Position numbers and translations under genes: made by a program
Part shown: positions 1 to 11,219 of the stretch, one piece after another
Layout: every line of letters starts with the position of its first letter
Position numbering within the stretch: the stretch's first letter is position 1
Notes under the pieces: model-generated
The model's input: the letters and a program-made list of their open reading frames with translations, nothing else
Told to the model about the DNA's origin: nothing
Databases searched by the model: none
Source: Trichaptum fuscoviolaceum
Lineage: Eukaryota; Basidiomycota; Agaricomycetes; Hymenochaetales; Trichaptaceae
DNA: 64,000 bases
NCBI GenBank assembly: GCA_910574455.1
Contig: CAJSYZ010000009.1
Span: 3,241,040-3,305,039 of the forward strand
Direction: 5' to 3'

Positions 1-828
<828 letters not shown>

Positions 829-915
829 GGTAGGCGGTGGTGGTGGAGGGAGGGAAAGAATGAGCTCTGGCTTTTCGAGTGTCGTGGCTGCAATTTATGG
901 AACACCGTCGAAAAG

Positions 916-925
916 CGACACGCTG
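916..925 (-). promoter_or_regulatory. UPRE-like element (CAGCGTGTCG) upstream of KAR2
   Basis: On the minus strand this reads CAGCGTGTCG. It is identical to the core of the budding-yeast KAR2 unfolded-protein response element bound by Hac1. It lies about 90 bp upstream of the KAR2 start codon. The sequence match is direct; use by a basidiomycete Hac1/Cib1-type bZIP is inferred. Confidence 0.6.
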
Positions 926-940
926 GCGAGCACTCTCTCG

Positions 941-948
941 CCACGTCA
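941..948 (-). promoter_or_regulatory. TGACGTGG, XBP1/ATF6-type UPRE, upstream of KAR2
   Basis: On the minus strand this reads TGACGTGG, the bZIP site known as UPRE in animals. It lies 15 bp upstream of the yeast-type UPRE and about 115 bp from the ATG. Two different UPR half-codes within 33 bp of a BiP gene are unlikely to be accidental. Confidence 0.5.
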
Positions 949-991
949 GTGTGCAATTTTGTTCCCACGCCCGCCAGTTTGTCAGCAGGCC

Positions 992-999
992 TTATATAT
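992..999 (-). promoter_or_regulatory. TATA-like box (ATATATAA) upstream of KAR2
   Basis: The minus strand reads AATATATAAG here, about 165 bp from the ATG. If this is the working TATA box, the UPR sites would be near or just downstream of the transcription start, so it may not be the one used. Confidence 0.3.
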
Positions 1000-1808
1000 T
1001 CCCGAATTTTCGCGATTTTTTTCTCCTTGATTCTTCCACGATCAATATCGCCCATGATGAGTTTTGCAGTTTGATGAGCACAGACGCGCCCTCTGGGCTG
1101 CTGTCGTCGTTGACATCGCTCGCCTGGCACCATACCTTGTTACTACAAAGGGGCGGGCTGGCTTTCTCTGAGGCGTCCCATATTGTTGCCGTGCTAGTGA
1201 ATCACTGGTCCTTTGCTACGTGTACACCCCTTTTCTCTAGTCATTTCCTTGTCTTACGCGTCTGTACATTATGTTCCACGTAGCTACACCAAGTCAACAC
1301 GCGAAAAGAGGTCAGATGTGCTCTCAAAATGTGTGTTCGTCACGACTGTCCGGAGTCGGAGAATCTTGTTCCGTCATGACGGGACGGTATTAAAGCTCCT
1401 TGATCTTCGTCAATAGGCATAACCAGATATCGAGAACGTTCAAGCACATTCATGATACTCAGTACAATGATACTCCTGATTCATGATGTTCCGTGAATGA
1501 GCACCAACGATCAACGCATCAGAGTCACAGTTCGCAAGCGACAACTCGATATTGATATGATAGCAATGTAAATGATACAAGTATGCTAAGAGGTTTAGTG
1601 CATAATCCGAAGCGTATTGAGTAGGGTGAGATTGGTGGTAGTACATCATAGTAAACGGCCAAAAGGAAGACTAAAAAAATGTTGTACACAGACGAGGAAA
1701 AGAGAGAATAAATAAGGCCTACAGAGAATGGTCCTACCTGTAGCAGGCAAAGCATCTACAACCACTTGAGTGCCAAAAAGAAAGACGTAAAAAAAGTTAA
1801 TCAACACA
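1000..1808. other. Intergenic, KAR2 upstream and NAA30 3' flank
   Basis: No gene is supported here. Short open frames lack family features or splice partners. The left part is shared promoter space; the right part is A/T-rich 3' flank of NAA30. Confidence 0.5.
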
Positions 1809-2846
1809 TTAACGCATCGACACCTCGTCATCGTCCTCGTCGTCGTATCCAGCAATAAAGTCCGGTATCACTCTAGGTAAATACTGGCTTTGGATCTGCC
1901 GTCGACCGACTTGGGAGGCGTGCAGCACAGCAGATGCGTCTCCGCTGTCCGAATACGAGCTCGAAGCGGACCCCGTGCCCGACGGGGGAATGGCGAGGAT
2001 GAGTCGGAATGCGTCCTTGCCGTTCATGTAGAAGCGGTACAACCGCTTCTCGCGGATAAAGCCCAGCGACTCGTACAGTGATAGCGCAGCAGTGTTGTCG
2101 TATTCAGTCTCGAGGACGACCTTGAGGGAGCAAGGGAAGGACATGCAAAGGTAAGAATCGAAGAGTAGAGTGGCACAAAGCACGCCACGCACCTCTTCAA
2201 CGCCATTCTCCTTCATCGCATCCAACGACTGCTGAACAAGTGTACTGGCTACAGTTGCACGATTCCAGCACAAATCCGAGGCAAACATAAGTCAATTGCA
2301 GTCAAAAATGTGCAAAGAGGACACACCGATTCCCCTCTTCCTCCAACCCTTGTCCACACTCAACATCGCGATGTATCCTCTGTTCGCCGCATCTCGATGC
2401 ATGCTCTGCTTGCAGACAATGACACCTATGGGCCCATGGCTGTCCGCAGCCTTCGCGGGGTACGCCTGCAATAAAAGAACGGGTCACACGACATGCAATT
2501 AGCGCATTTACCAATAAACTGTTGAGGAAACGTCATTGACCAGGAATGCGAGATGTGGCCTGCAATGTGCATCACACGAATATTTTGCGTTTCATTCCGC
2601 ATTAATCGAATGCATGTACATGACAGAAGCATTGGATTTGTTCCGGTGGTTTTTTGCTGTCAGTGGCGAGCGACGACAAAGATGGGAGGATGGGGCCACA
2701 GACCATTGCTGGAGGAAATACCGATATGTGTATATAACATACGGTTCGCTTAGCTCGCTCTGCACGAGAGCCATGATATTCGGTAAATCGGACTCGCCGA
2801 CGTACGGACGATACACAATCTCCTCAGCCATAGTAGCCATCGCCAT
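1809..2846 (-). CDS. NAA30: N-alpha-acetyltransferase 30 (NatC catalytic subunit, Mak3-like), apparent frameshift in exon 1
   Basis: GNAT-family enzyme that acetylates N-terminal Met followed by a hydrophobic residue. Exon 1 (from ATG 2846) encodes SEPYVIYTYRYFLQQW, the NatC signature. Exon 2 (2465-2327) encodes GPIGVIVCKQSMHRDAANRG, then YIAMLSVDKGWRKRGI, the acetyl-CoA loop. Exon 3 (2248-2193) encodes STLVQQSLDAM. Exon 4 (2120-1809) encodes VVLETEYDNTAALSLYESLG, then FIREKRLYRFYMNG, then a Ser/Asp-rich tail ending in an acidic run. Exon 2-4 phases fit. Odd: just after QQW the conserved strand expected as WPxLxF is present only in the +1 frame (second TGG at 2698-2696, 7 nt after the first). 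No good donor links exon 1 to exon 2. This is a recent mutation, a sequence error or an unusual splice. Confidence 0.85.
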
Positions 2847-3530
2847 AATAATATCAATTAATTATTGCAAAGTAATTGTGTTTAACGTCTGTTCCGTTCT
2901 AAGTCCGTCGACGCTTTCGTTGGACGTTGGTTTCGGTTCTGACAGACAAATCTACGCGACGACGCCGACGTGCGATGGTCGTGGTAAGAGGAAAAGAAGG
3001 AAAGAGAGAGAAAGAAGGGAAAGCTAGGGACGAAGTGGGCCGTGGGTTTCGTTTTCCGAGTCGTGTGTCGTGTCGTGGCACTGGCACGCCCTTCAGACGC
3101 GTCCGAGTCCGGGACGCTGCCGAACTAAGTCGGGAGTCGGATTCGGACGCGGAACCAATCTCGCTTGCCTCATACCCTCTTCTTCCCGGATTTAACTTCG
3201 AGTTGTTACTATACTATGGATTTCGTAGAGCTCACGACTTGAACCTGAGATTATAGTGCGCAAAAAATCATGCAGCAGAATTATAAGGGAGGCTGAGATC
3301 GACGTTTCGGTAATTTCCGCGGCACAGACTTTCCATTTATCTCTACCTGGGCAAAATCAGCGCTGGGTCTCTTGCGCTTGTCACTGATGGCAAATGGAAG
3401 CATCTGAGAGAGAGAGTATGAAAGTGAGTGCCAAACTCAGCTACTTTATTCGAGATCAGCGTACAGAAACACAAGACACAGGGTATATCAGAAGGGACAA
3501 AGCGAGTATCTGAACCATGTCCATAATATA
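2847..3530. other. Intergenic, NAA30 promoter side
   Basis: No gene seen. It contains a GC-rich purine stretch (about 2975-3035) and an ACCAAT box near 3153. Open frames here look like composition effects. Confidence 0.45.
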
Positions 3531-3852
3531 TCAACATTCATACGCTGGAAGGGATGTTGTCCGGCTGGCTCCATCAAAGCCGTTCCATCGATCCGCAGGC
3601 TGTAGAGAGACCCAAGTGTCGCAGTTGTTGGACCTCCTCCCGCATCTCTGATAGTTGCACACTTTGATTTGGGCTGGTATTTTGAGAGCTCGACAATGGC
3701 AGTGCCTTTGCCATCTCTTCGCGGATTTCGTTCACATGGTGCATCGATACCATAGTCCCCTCCCCCCCTCCTTCAACAGCAGAGATCTGAGTCGATTCAA
3801 CCCCAAATTTAGCATCATAATTCCACGCATGTGTTGGCACAGTCGAGATCAT
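3531..3852 (-). pseudogene. Remnant of a long-form CFEM protein (cytosolic coiled-coil end only), frameshifted
   Basis: Only the C-terminal, cytosolic part of a long CFEM protein is left. In one frame are VNEIREEMAKALPLSSS and VQLSEMREEVQQLRHLG, matching SEIREE and SEMREEMQRLRHL of the intact genes at 6530 and 9577. After RHLG one extra base (G/T-rich TTGGGT against TTGGTT in the paralogue) shifts the frame. In the new frame follow SLQPADRWNGFDGASRTTS and LPAYE, then a TGA at 3533-3531. CFEM domain, signal peptide and TM helix are missing upstream. It is the outermost member of the cluster. Confidence 0.75.
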
Positions 3853-4957
3853 TATCCGGACATCTTGATTGAATATAGCTGTATAGCGGTAGTAGAGCCC
3901 CAGTGCCCGTACGCAACCATATGCGTTCGCGGGAATCCGTGGTAGAGAAGATTCCGGGATTTAGACTAGCAAAGCACGTCTCAGCGCACTCTAGACAAAG
4001 ACGAATGTAGTGTAAGTTTGAACTTTATTGTATGCTTTAGTCTGATATGACTCATGGGGCAGCTTCTGACATACTACAGACATAGTGTGTCCTAGAAAAC
4101 TTGATAGAAATAGTACGGCCACCAACAAGGAGTGCCATATTGCAATTCGAGACATTTATGAGGACGGCTAAGGCGAAGCAGGGTGGTTAGGTGTTTAACG
4201 TGTCATATGTATACTCATCTCGTGGATAGATGCTATGACGACTACGTCAGACGGCGCAATGGAATGATGTGCGAAAATGCATCCTCAAATGATCCGATCA
4301 GCGAGACCACCTTCCGGTCCCATCATGATCAGTTGCAATTCACATCCAACACGTTGCAGTCATAGGTCTCCTCTGTCTTTTTAATCTCACTGGAATTCGA
4401 GTCCATTGAGATGTGTTTGCTGAAGAAAGCATGAGCTGATTGAATGAAAGTTGAGTCATTGTTCACCGACATCAAGTGCATAGAAGGCAGAGGAGAAAAA
4501 GCTGAGCGCGATTCAGTCAAGGTTTCGGACAGTGCCGACGAGAGCTCTCAGGCTACCGCCGAACGTGGCTGTCAATTGACCGTCGGCGGAGTAAGTGAAG
4601 CTTCAAGATGCCGAACTGCCGGCATGATCATTACCATCATCATGACAGCGGAGCTCGAAAAGGACTCGCTTGAATAAGAAATAGGCCGAACTTTGAAAGA
4701 TTGCCAGTGAAGCCTTTATGGCGGCTGCTACACTGATAATTCACCTTTCATCGAAGCTTCATCTCCAAATAAATATGTGATCCTTGCGGTTTCCTCATTG
4801 AAAGTGGCTGCTAGAGGTTCTCATCCCTGGGCTGCCCAAATGTTGCATCTGCCGGGCCTCATCAAACCATATGGAGCGTACATGAATGTACTCCTGTGTG
4901 TATGATATAAGTAACTACTGGAGCTGCAATTCTTAGCTTCCCACCGTGACCCTTCCA
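3853..4957. other. Intergenic, about 1.1 kb
   Basis: No gene supported. An open frame at 4444-4677 (plus) has no recognisable domain, no splice partner and unremarkable composition. Confidence 0.45.
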
Positions 4958-5817
4958 ATGTATACTATGGACGAAAGCTATTACTTTACGCTAATAACGA
5001 TCCGGGTGAGCGGAATTTCTTGCTTGACGCTGTCAGCCTTCGTCTTACTCACACAAATTGTGGAAACAAAGATCGAAGATTGTCTATTCCGCGTGCCTCG
5101 GCATCAATTTGAACAGCACTCCGAAGTACTTCGTAACATGCTTAGCACGCCGATGGGATGTGACTCAGTAAGAGGGGGTGGGACTGACGAGAATCCTATA
5201 CACATCACCGGCGTCGACAAACAAGCATTCAAACATTTCTTGACGATTCTTTATCCGCCGTATGTCCTGTTCCTACGTAAGACGTTCTAGTCAAGCCTTA
5301 GAGCTGATGTCCGACCAGCCCTGCCTTCAAATGTCCCGGGACAGAATTGTGCAAGCCCCTTTCAGCAGATGTACGGAAAGCCGACGAGTGGGTCGCTATC
5401 CTTCGTCTCGCGCACATGTGGAAGATCACAGAAATCCGTACTTTAGCAATCGTAAACCTCGAACGCTCCATCTCATTACCCGCTATCCAGAAAGTTGAGC
5501 TTACACATGAGTTCGACATTCAAGACTGGTACATGTCAGCGTACAAGGCGCTCGTGAAGCGCTCGGGGGCGCTGTCAGTCGAGGAAGCGACACAACTTGG
5601 GTTCGAGTTTGCCATAAAGATGGCTGGAGCTCGAGAGAGGTGGATTCTCACGTCGCGCATTAAACCTGACAACGATTTTGGACAATCAAATCCTGAAGCT
5701 TCTCTGGAGGCGGACATTATAGCAACCTTCAAAATAAAGCCTCCGAGTTCGCAGGAAACCGTACCGCAACTTTTTGGCGCACACCGGAGACCCCGTAAAG
5801 ATTGTTGGGGCTTTTAG
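4958..5817 (+). CDS. BTB/POZ-domain protein
   Basis: Agaricomycete-type BTB/POZ protein, a fold that mediates dimerisation or Cullin-3 binding; the substrate is unknown. Likely start ATG 4958 (or 4967). BTB core: IEDCLFRVPRHQFEQHSEVL, then NPIHITGVDKQAFKHFLTIL. The following helical part contains KADEWVAILRLAHMWKITEI and RTLAIVNLERS, typical of the family's weight-bearing helices. An intron is needed after LYPP. The best donor is GTAAGA at 5276 with acceptor TTTCAG near 5365 (or ACAG near 5344); both keep the frame. A first intron may run from GTGAGC near 5005 to CTGTCAG near 5037, but the frame is also open through it. Stop TAG 5815-5817. Length (~250 aa) fits the family. Confidence 0.8.
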
Positions 5818-6529
5818 GGTTAATGTACACCCACATATTTGTAGATATACTGTATACTCAGCGGGAATTTGTTGCGCTCCAAACACTTACGATTTGCTAA
5901 AGACTTCTTATGCTTATACATGTGTTCCTTCCTCGCTTTCCAGAAGCCCGAGAGATTCTCGATCTCATATGAAGATGTGTCTTTGGAATAGATTGACTAC
6001 ATAGTATCTCGCGCAGTTTCGGCTGTTGACATCCATCCTGAGCCGGTGTCACTATCTACGAGCCTTTCGCAGAGACCGTCATAGGACTGTCTGTCAGTAT
6101 GAGATTAAGTTGCACATAGTACTACATACAAATGTGAATGATACAAAGTTCACTGCAGGAGATGATATCATCAAGAATTTCAATGAAAGACAGTACAAGA
6201 AGAGCTCTATAGGTTGCAATCTCGAAGGTGAAGTAGGCATGGAACTTGACGTATGAAAGCGAGTTCAGGCATCCTCAGGGCGGAGTCTAACCGTGACCTA
6301 GAGTCGGAGATTTAAAACTAAGTAGCTCAGATTTCGTGCTCAGAGATTTTGGCACATCGGTTCGAAGTAGTTGGTTTAGTGACTTGAGTACCTAAATAAC
6401 CCACGCGGCAGTAGGTGACACGTTTGAATGATCATCAATTTTCCATGCTTAGCGGTTTCTAAGCCAGCTTTTAACATCATACTTGATACATTAGATGCGA
6501 TGCAGAGCAAGCATACTGCACAACGTGCG
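5818..6529. other. Intergenic between convergent BTB and CFEM genes
   Basis: Nothing beyond 3' flanks is seen; short open frames show no family features. Confidence 0.4.
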
Positions 6530-7665
6530 TCAATCCTCATACGCAGGAAGAGACGTGGTCCGACTGACTCCATCAAAAACGTTACGTCGTTCGGCGGGCT
6601 GCAGAGAAACCAAGTGTCGCAATCTTTGCATCTCCTCCCGCATCTCTGATAGTTGTGCGGTCTGGTCAGGGATAGGAATATTGGAGTCCGATTGATTCGA
6701 GCTTATGAGAAGCTGCCTTAGCCTTGAGACCTCTTCACGAATTTCCGACATCTGGCGCATCCACTCCACTGCCTCCTCTCCTAACCCTTCATACCGCGAC
6801 CCTATATTGGACTTGACAACAGGTGGAATCGATTCCCTGCGTATATCCATGTCCTCTTCTGACTTGAACGGATCCAAGTTGTCCTCCCGTAGCTGTCGTT
6901 CAAGACTCCTTCCAGATCTGGAACTTGAATATGGCAGCATATAGGGCATCATATGTGGCACAACAAGGGATTGGTTCGTGATCGGCTCCTTTCGCGTTCG
7001 CCGACGTCGTAAAAGACATATTCCAGTAGCAGTAACGAACGTCAGGACACCTACACTGCTTAGTACACCGACAAGGACAGGTACCGGCGATTTTCTTGCT
7101 GCAGAATTACCGGATGGTACTCCTGGCTCGCTCGTTGTTGTTGCTCCAGACGGAATACCGCCTAATGGATAGATGGTGCTGGATGAGGATGGAGGGGTAG
7201 TTATGCTGGAAGTTGTTTTCGAATCAGGAATGATGATCGGTCCCGGTCCCAAACTTGAGAGTGTGCTTGTCACGTTTTGACTATGGGATGACTGCGGTGC
7301 AGTAGCGGATGTGGTTAAGGTAACTCCAACATCTTTGCAGTTATCTTGCAAAGACGCCTCTGCATTGGTGAGATCACTACCCAAGCAGTTCGCATGAATG
7401 CAAATGGTAGCTTGATTGATGAAATTTGAATTTGAACACAAGCACTCGTAGTCCGTAAAGGAACAGCCATCAGTAGACGTGATGCAGGCTAGAGCACATT
7501 CTAACGAAACATGTAAGTGCATGTTTGACTATAGACAGAATGAGTTACTACTTCAGACTACTCACGAGGAACCAATTGACATTCAACTAAGCGAATGCAT
7601 CTCTGAACCGCCGAGACCCAGAGCACGAAGTTGAGGTGCTGCAACGGCCAAGCCTTTAAGATCAT
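6530..7665 (-). CDS. Long-form CFEM membrane protein: signal, CFEM, TM, coiled coil, PY-like tail
   Basis: Two exons: 7665-7566 (100 nt) and 7500-6530, giving 356 aa. Exon 1 encodes a hydrophobic leader ending in VECQLVP. The junction rebuilds QCALACITSTDGCSFTDY, the start of an eight-cysteine CFEM domain with the family's Asp before the CLC motif (ECLC). A Ser/Thr-rich linker follows. Then comes one TM helix (about residues 165-190, VPVLVGVLSSVGVLTFVTAT) with a basic stop-transfer RRRRTRK. The cytosolic part carries two related coiled-coil units, MSEIREEVSRLRQLL and LSEMREEMQRLRHLV. The protein ends SRTTSLPAYED. CFEM domains bind haem or act in surface sensing in other fungi; here a receptor-like role is inferred from topology only. 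Flanked by related copies on both sides. Confidence 0.85.
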
Positions 7666-8127
7666 AGTATTATCAGATGGCTCCAAAAGAGAGAGAGTGT
7701 GTGTAGAGTGTTTACTGAGAACACTAGTGCTGGGGTGAATGAAGATATCGCTTCATAGTCATTAATGTTCATTCTTGACGCCACGTTCAGTGAGATGAGT
7801 GCTAAGACAACTCACTTGATTTCACTATATCATTTGCTGGTCCGTCTGATCAACAACGCTAGCTTGATCCATCTTCTAAGAAGACTTTATTTTTAGGCAA
7901 AGTCGGAGATCGGAGTTGGTAGCAAATCCAGTTCTAACGTAGTAAGCTGATAGTAGATAGCTCGTAACAAAGACCGCAACGGCCATCATACGATTTTTGC
8001 ATCATCTATGTGATGACTACAATAGCAGTCTGTGCTGGCATCTAATCAAGAACACCTGCCAAGAGGAAAGTCTGATCTTCCTACCACTCTTCGGCGAAGC
8101 TTGGATACGTGATGTGAACGAATGGCT
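7666..8127. other. Intergenic within CFEM cluster
   Basis: Promoter side of the CFEM gene at 6530-7665 and 3' flank of the pseudogene at 8128. The stretch about 8085-8127 is similar to 16590-16630, the 3' flank of another dead CFEM copy. Confidence 0.5.
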
Positions 8128-8508
8128 CTAATAAAGGGTCGAGGTGGGAGTTGCAGTGGGTAGTGTATCTGGCAAGGATATGACCCAACCGCGTCGCAGG
8201 ACTCGGACAGAAAGGTTTGAGCATTGGTGAGGTCGTCCGCTTGACACGTTGTCTCGAGCACGACTCGATTGAGCCGATGAGCACCGGGCTTTCGCATAGA
8301 CAGTGGTTGTCCGTAGGAGGGCAATTGCTGAGGGGAGCATTTGCGACGCATGTGAGAGCGCATTCTAGAACGCATGTTATTTAAGCTCGAAACATGGTTA
8401 TAATATGTAGCTGGACGTACGAGGTACAGTTTGGCCAGAAGCAAAGTTCACAGCTTTCTGCACAACTGCAATGGATATTGCAAGCTTGAAAAGACTCGGG
8501 GCGTGCAT
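8128..8508 (-). pseudogene. Short secreted CFEM protein, two single-base deletions
   Basis: The two-exon structure is the same as the intact gene at 11220: exon 1 is 88 nt (8508-8421) and encodes a signal peptide ending SGQTVP. Exon 2 starts at 8364 (TCTAG acceptor) and gives QCALTCVANAPLSNC, then PPTDNHCLC. After IGSIES the frame is lost: TGCTCGAG replaces the expected TGN CTC GAG, a one-base loss. In the next frame follow LETTCQADDLTNAQTFLSES and CDAVG. A second one-base loss after GTTGGG shifts to the original third frame, ending ISLPDTLPTATPTSTLY and TAG at 8128. All CFEM cysteines are still encoded across the three frames, so inactivation is recent. Confidence 0.8.
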
Positions 8509-9576
8509 AATAGATAGTCCTGAAAAGTGAGGGATAGACTATCAGGAGATGCCGAGTAGACCTAAAGCGTTGATCGATGAAGTGCCGTCTTTCTTCGCTC
8601 TTATATACACGAGTAAGAAGGCAATGGTTATATCAGAGCCGATGATACCGCAAAGGTAATCACAATATCCTACACATTTCCGAAGCCATAAAAGGAGGAC
8701 ATGAACGTCAGAAGTCGATGAAGACTCCATTACATTGCGATACGCGGGCCATATTAGTGAAGCCGGTCACCCTTTCGGCCCTGAAAATGGTATAAATACC
8801 ACAATCCGAGGAGAAGAGAAGAGCTTGACAGATGGCTAGGAGAAAGGAGCTTGGTTAATATAAGCAAAGTTATGAGTGTCTATTTGTGTGCATCTGTTTC
8901 AGATGATGAGTCGAAGGAGAATGATCGAGTTGATCCTTTATCTACTCGCCTTTCACCAATCTCTGTGGTATATAGATGAGAAGGATAACAGCTACGAGTG
9001 CATGGGAAAGAGGAGTGAAGGAATTGACGATGATTATGTTCGGGACTTTGTCTTTTGATGTAGAAGGGGTTATGTTGGTGCACGTGGTAGTTAAGTGAGC
9101 TCGGAGCCTAAAGAATTCTTTCAGCGGGGTTATAATTTTACCGCTCAGGCTGGCAGCGTGAGAATCTACACGTTTTTCTACTTCAACTTGAAGTTGAAGG
9201 CACAAACTTCTTTCCCACCTTCCACGACGTTCGCAGTTCTGTGGCAGCCAGCTCGTCTTGATCCCCACAGATATATGATAGTTCAATCTCAATGGGAAAA
9301 AGATGGACACTTCTCACATCTATACCCCTGATAAACTATAATTCATCAATGGTCGTGTCTTCTGTATGCTCAGGCTATGCACATCTTGGATTCATTTGAA
9401 CGAGAGAATGGACGTACTCTTGAGGGAAGCAGCAAACTCTTCTTACATCAGTTCTCATATTTAGGAAGGGATATAGTCCGGGTAAGGCTTTCAAATCTAT
9501 TCCTCCGAGTAACAGACTGAAAATTACCAGGTGCCGTAGTCCTATATTCCAAAGCTCCTCTACAGTCTAATGTACG
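8509..9576. other. Intergenic; includes divergent copy of duplicated CFEM promoter segment (about 8571-9060)
   Basis: Stretches about 8571-9060 align by eye with 11681-12080 and 16814-17240. Shared landmarks include the CTCTTATA/CACTTATACAC box, GTCGATGAAGACTCCAT, a GACAGATGGCTAGGA block and TTATCTACTC. No coding sequence is supported. Confidence 0.55.
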
Positions 9577-10696
9577 TCATTCTTCATATACAGGAGGGGA
9601 AGTGGTCCGACTAACTTCAGCAAGTATGTTCTGTCGGTAGGTAGGTTGCAAAGAATCCAGCTGTCGCAATCTCTGCATCTCGCCCCGCATCTCCGGCAGT
9701 TGCGCTGCTTGATCCGGGAAAGGATCACTTGAACTTGTTGGATCAAGTTGCTGCGAGCGTATTAGTACCTGCCTCAGTCTAGCCGTCTCCTCACGAATCT
9801 CAGCCACATGGCGCATCGCAGCGAGAGTCTCTTCTCTGGCTTCATTCGTTACCAATGCCCCTTCAGGCTTGGCGATAAAATACGAAGGAGCCATTCGTTG
9901 ACCGTTGATACCCTTCGTTCCGGATAGATTAGAGGTAGGATCGCTTGGCTGTCCTTCCGGTCCACCTTCGATTTTGAAGCTCTGTGTCGTATACGGCTCA
10001 ATTACTTCGTGGTACGCAGCCTTGGCCTTCTGCGTTCTATGTCGTCGAAAAAGAAATACCCCAGTGAAAAAGGCGACAGCGATGGTACTCAGTACACCAG
10101 CAAGAATAGGTGCCACTAGAACGCTCGTTCTAGTCGTTCTCGATTGAACTGCAGTTTGGGTGGCACTCCCGAAGAGACCGGATGACGTGGTACCGTCAGT
10201 ACTTGTTTTGATAGTGACAGATGAGAAAGTGGTCGGGGGGCCTGCATCTGCTGGATCAGTTGGCTCGCCGTTTATTCACTTAGGATGGAGTCATTCACCA
10301 GTCTGAGTGGATGTCACAGTCGAGGAGATCAGGGCTTGTATCAAGAATCCGAGAGCACCACATGCCTGTTGTACGAGCGCCAGAGTGTCGGTGAGGTTGC
10401 TGCCCTGACAAGATGTTTGCATACAGTCCACGGCTGTGATTAAGGCAGTAGAGCTTGTGCACAAGCATTCATTGTCTGTGGACGAACATCCACCGATGTT
10501 TGCAGTAGACATGCAAGTCTGAGCGCACTCTGAATAAATAACATCGAGATGTGAGTTTTCACCTCATGATCAATAATAAATTGTCTATGAGCTTACGAGC
10601 AACCATCTGGCAAGCGACAAAGTCACTATTGCCCTGTAGCATAGAGACCAGAACGACTAGCACCAGGCGGGATACATGTGAGGCCTTCCGAGTCAT
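9577..10696 (-). CDS. Long-form CFEM membrane protein: signal, CFEM, TM, coiled coil, PPxY tail
   Basis: Three exons in phase: 10696-10597 (100 nt), 10529-10299 and 10250-9577, 334 aa. Exon 1 gives a signal peptide with the core RLVLVVLVSML, then DFVACQMVA. The junction rebuilds QCAQTCMSTANIGGCSS, then TDNECLC, and eight CFEM cysteines in all, with the conserved Asp. The 48-nt intron 2 (GTGAAT...CAG) joins STQT to ADAGPPTTFSS. TM helix LAGVLSTIAVAFFTGVFLF is followed by RRHRTQKAK. Two coiled-coil units, VAEIREETARLRQVL and LPEMRGEMQRLRQL, precede the end SRTTSPPVYEE. PPVY is a true PPxY motif, the ligand of WW domains of Rsp5/Nedd4 ligases. Same architecture as the gene at 6530. Confidence 0.85.
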
Positions 10697-11219
10697 ATTA
10701 ACTGCGATGAGCAGGTGGGAGGTCCGTAGTCGAGGAAGGGGGACATTGTTAGCCTTCAGTCACTCTTAATATACAATACTCACATCAGTACATTTATGCG
10801 TAGGCTCCGAGGCAATCGCACAAGAGATTCTCTTCAAACCGACTGAGATCAGTGAAATGAAGCAAATCTGCGATCATTACCGTTTCCAGTAATTTAGGAC
10901 TTCGCAGGAAAAAGCAAGGAGGTTGGTATCGCGCCTCGTGCGTTACACAGCTATAGACTCACATACTGCAGTGAACGATGCAGCGTATGTACGACGAGAA
11001 CAGGCAAGTTAGATCGAGACGCCGTGCTTGTCATCGCTCCCAAACTTGCTTAGTTGTGCCTTACGAACATGCAGAACTACGGGAAAACAGCGTGTCGACA
11101 CAGTGCTGATGGTATCTAATATAGACAATAGTGATTATATGCACCTGCAGACACAGCTGCATCTCCTCAAGTCCCCGGCCCTCTTAAACGAATCCGGAAC
11201 CATCTGTAAGTAGAATGGC
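10697..11219. other. Intergenic within CFEM cluster
   Basis: No gene seen. Promoter of the 9577-10696 gene and 3' flank of the gene at 11220. Confidence 0.4.

Noticed and set aside
2536..3027. 163-codon plus-strand open frame antisense to NAA30 exon 1
   Set aside because: Runs into simple Lys/Arg/Glu-rich sequence and opposes a recognised gene.
8571..9060. Minus-strand open frames in this region as small genes
   Set aside because: The region aligns with non-coding duplicated promoter segments at 11.7 and 16.8 kb; the frames are not conserved between copies.
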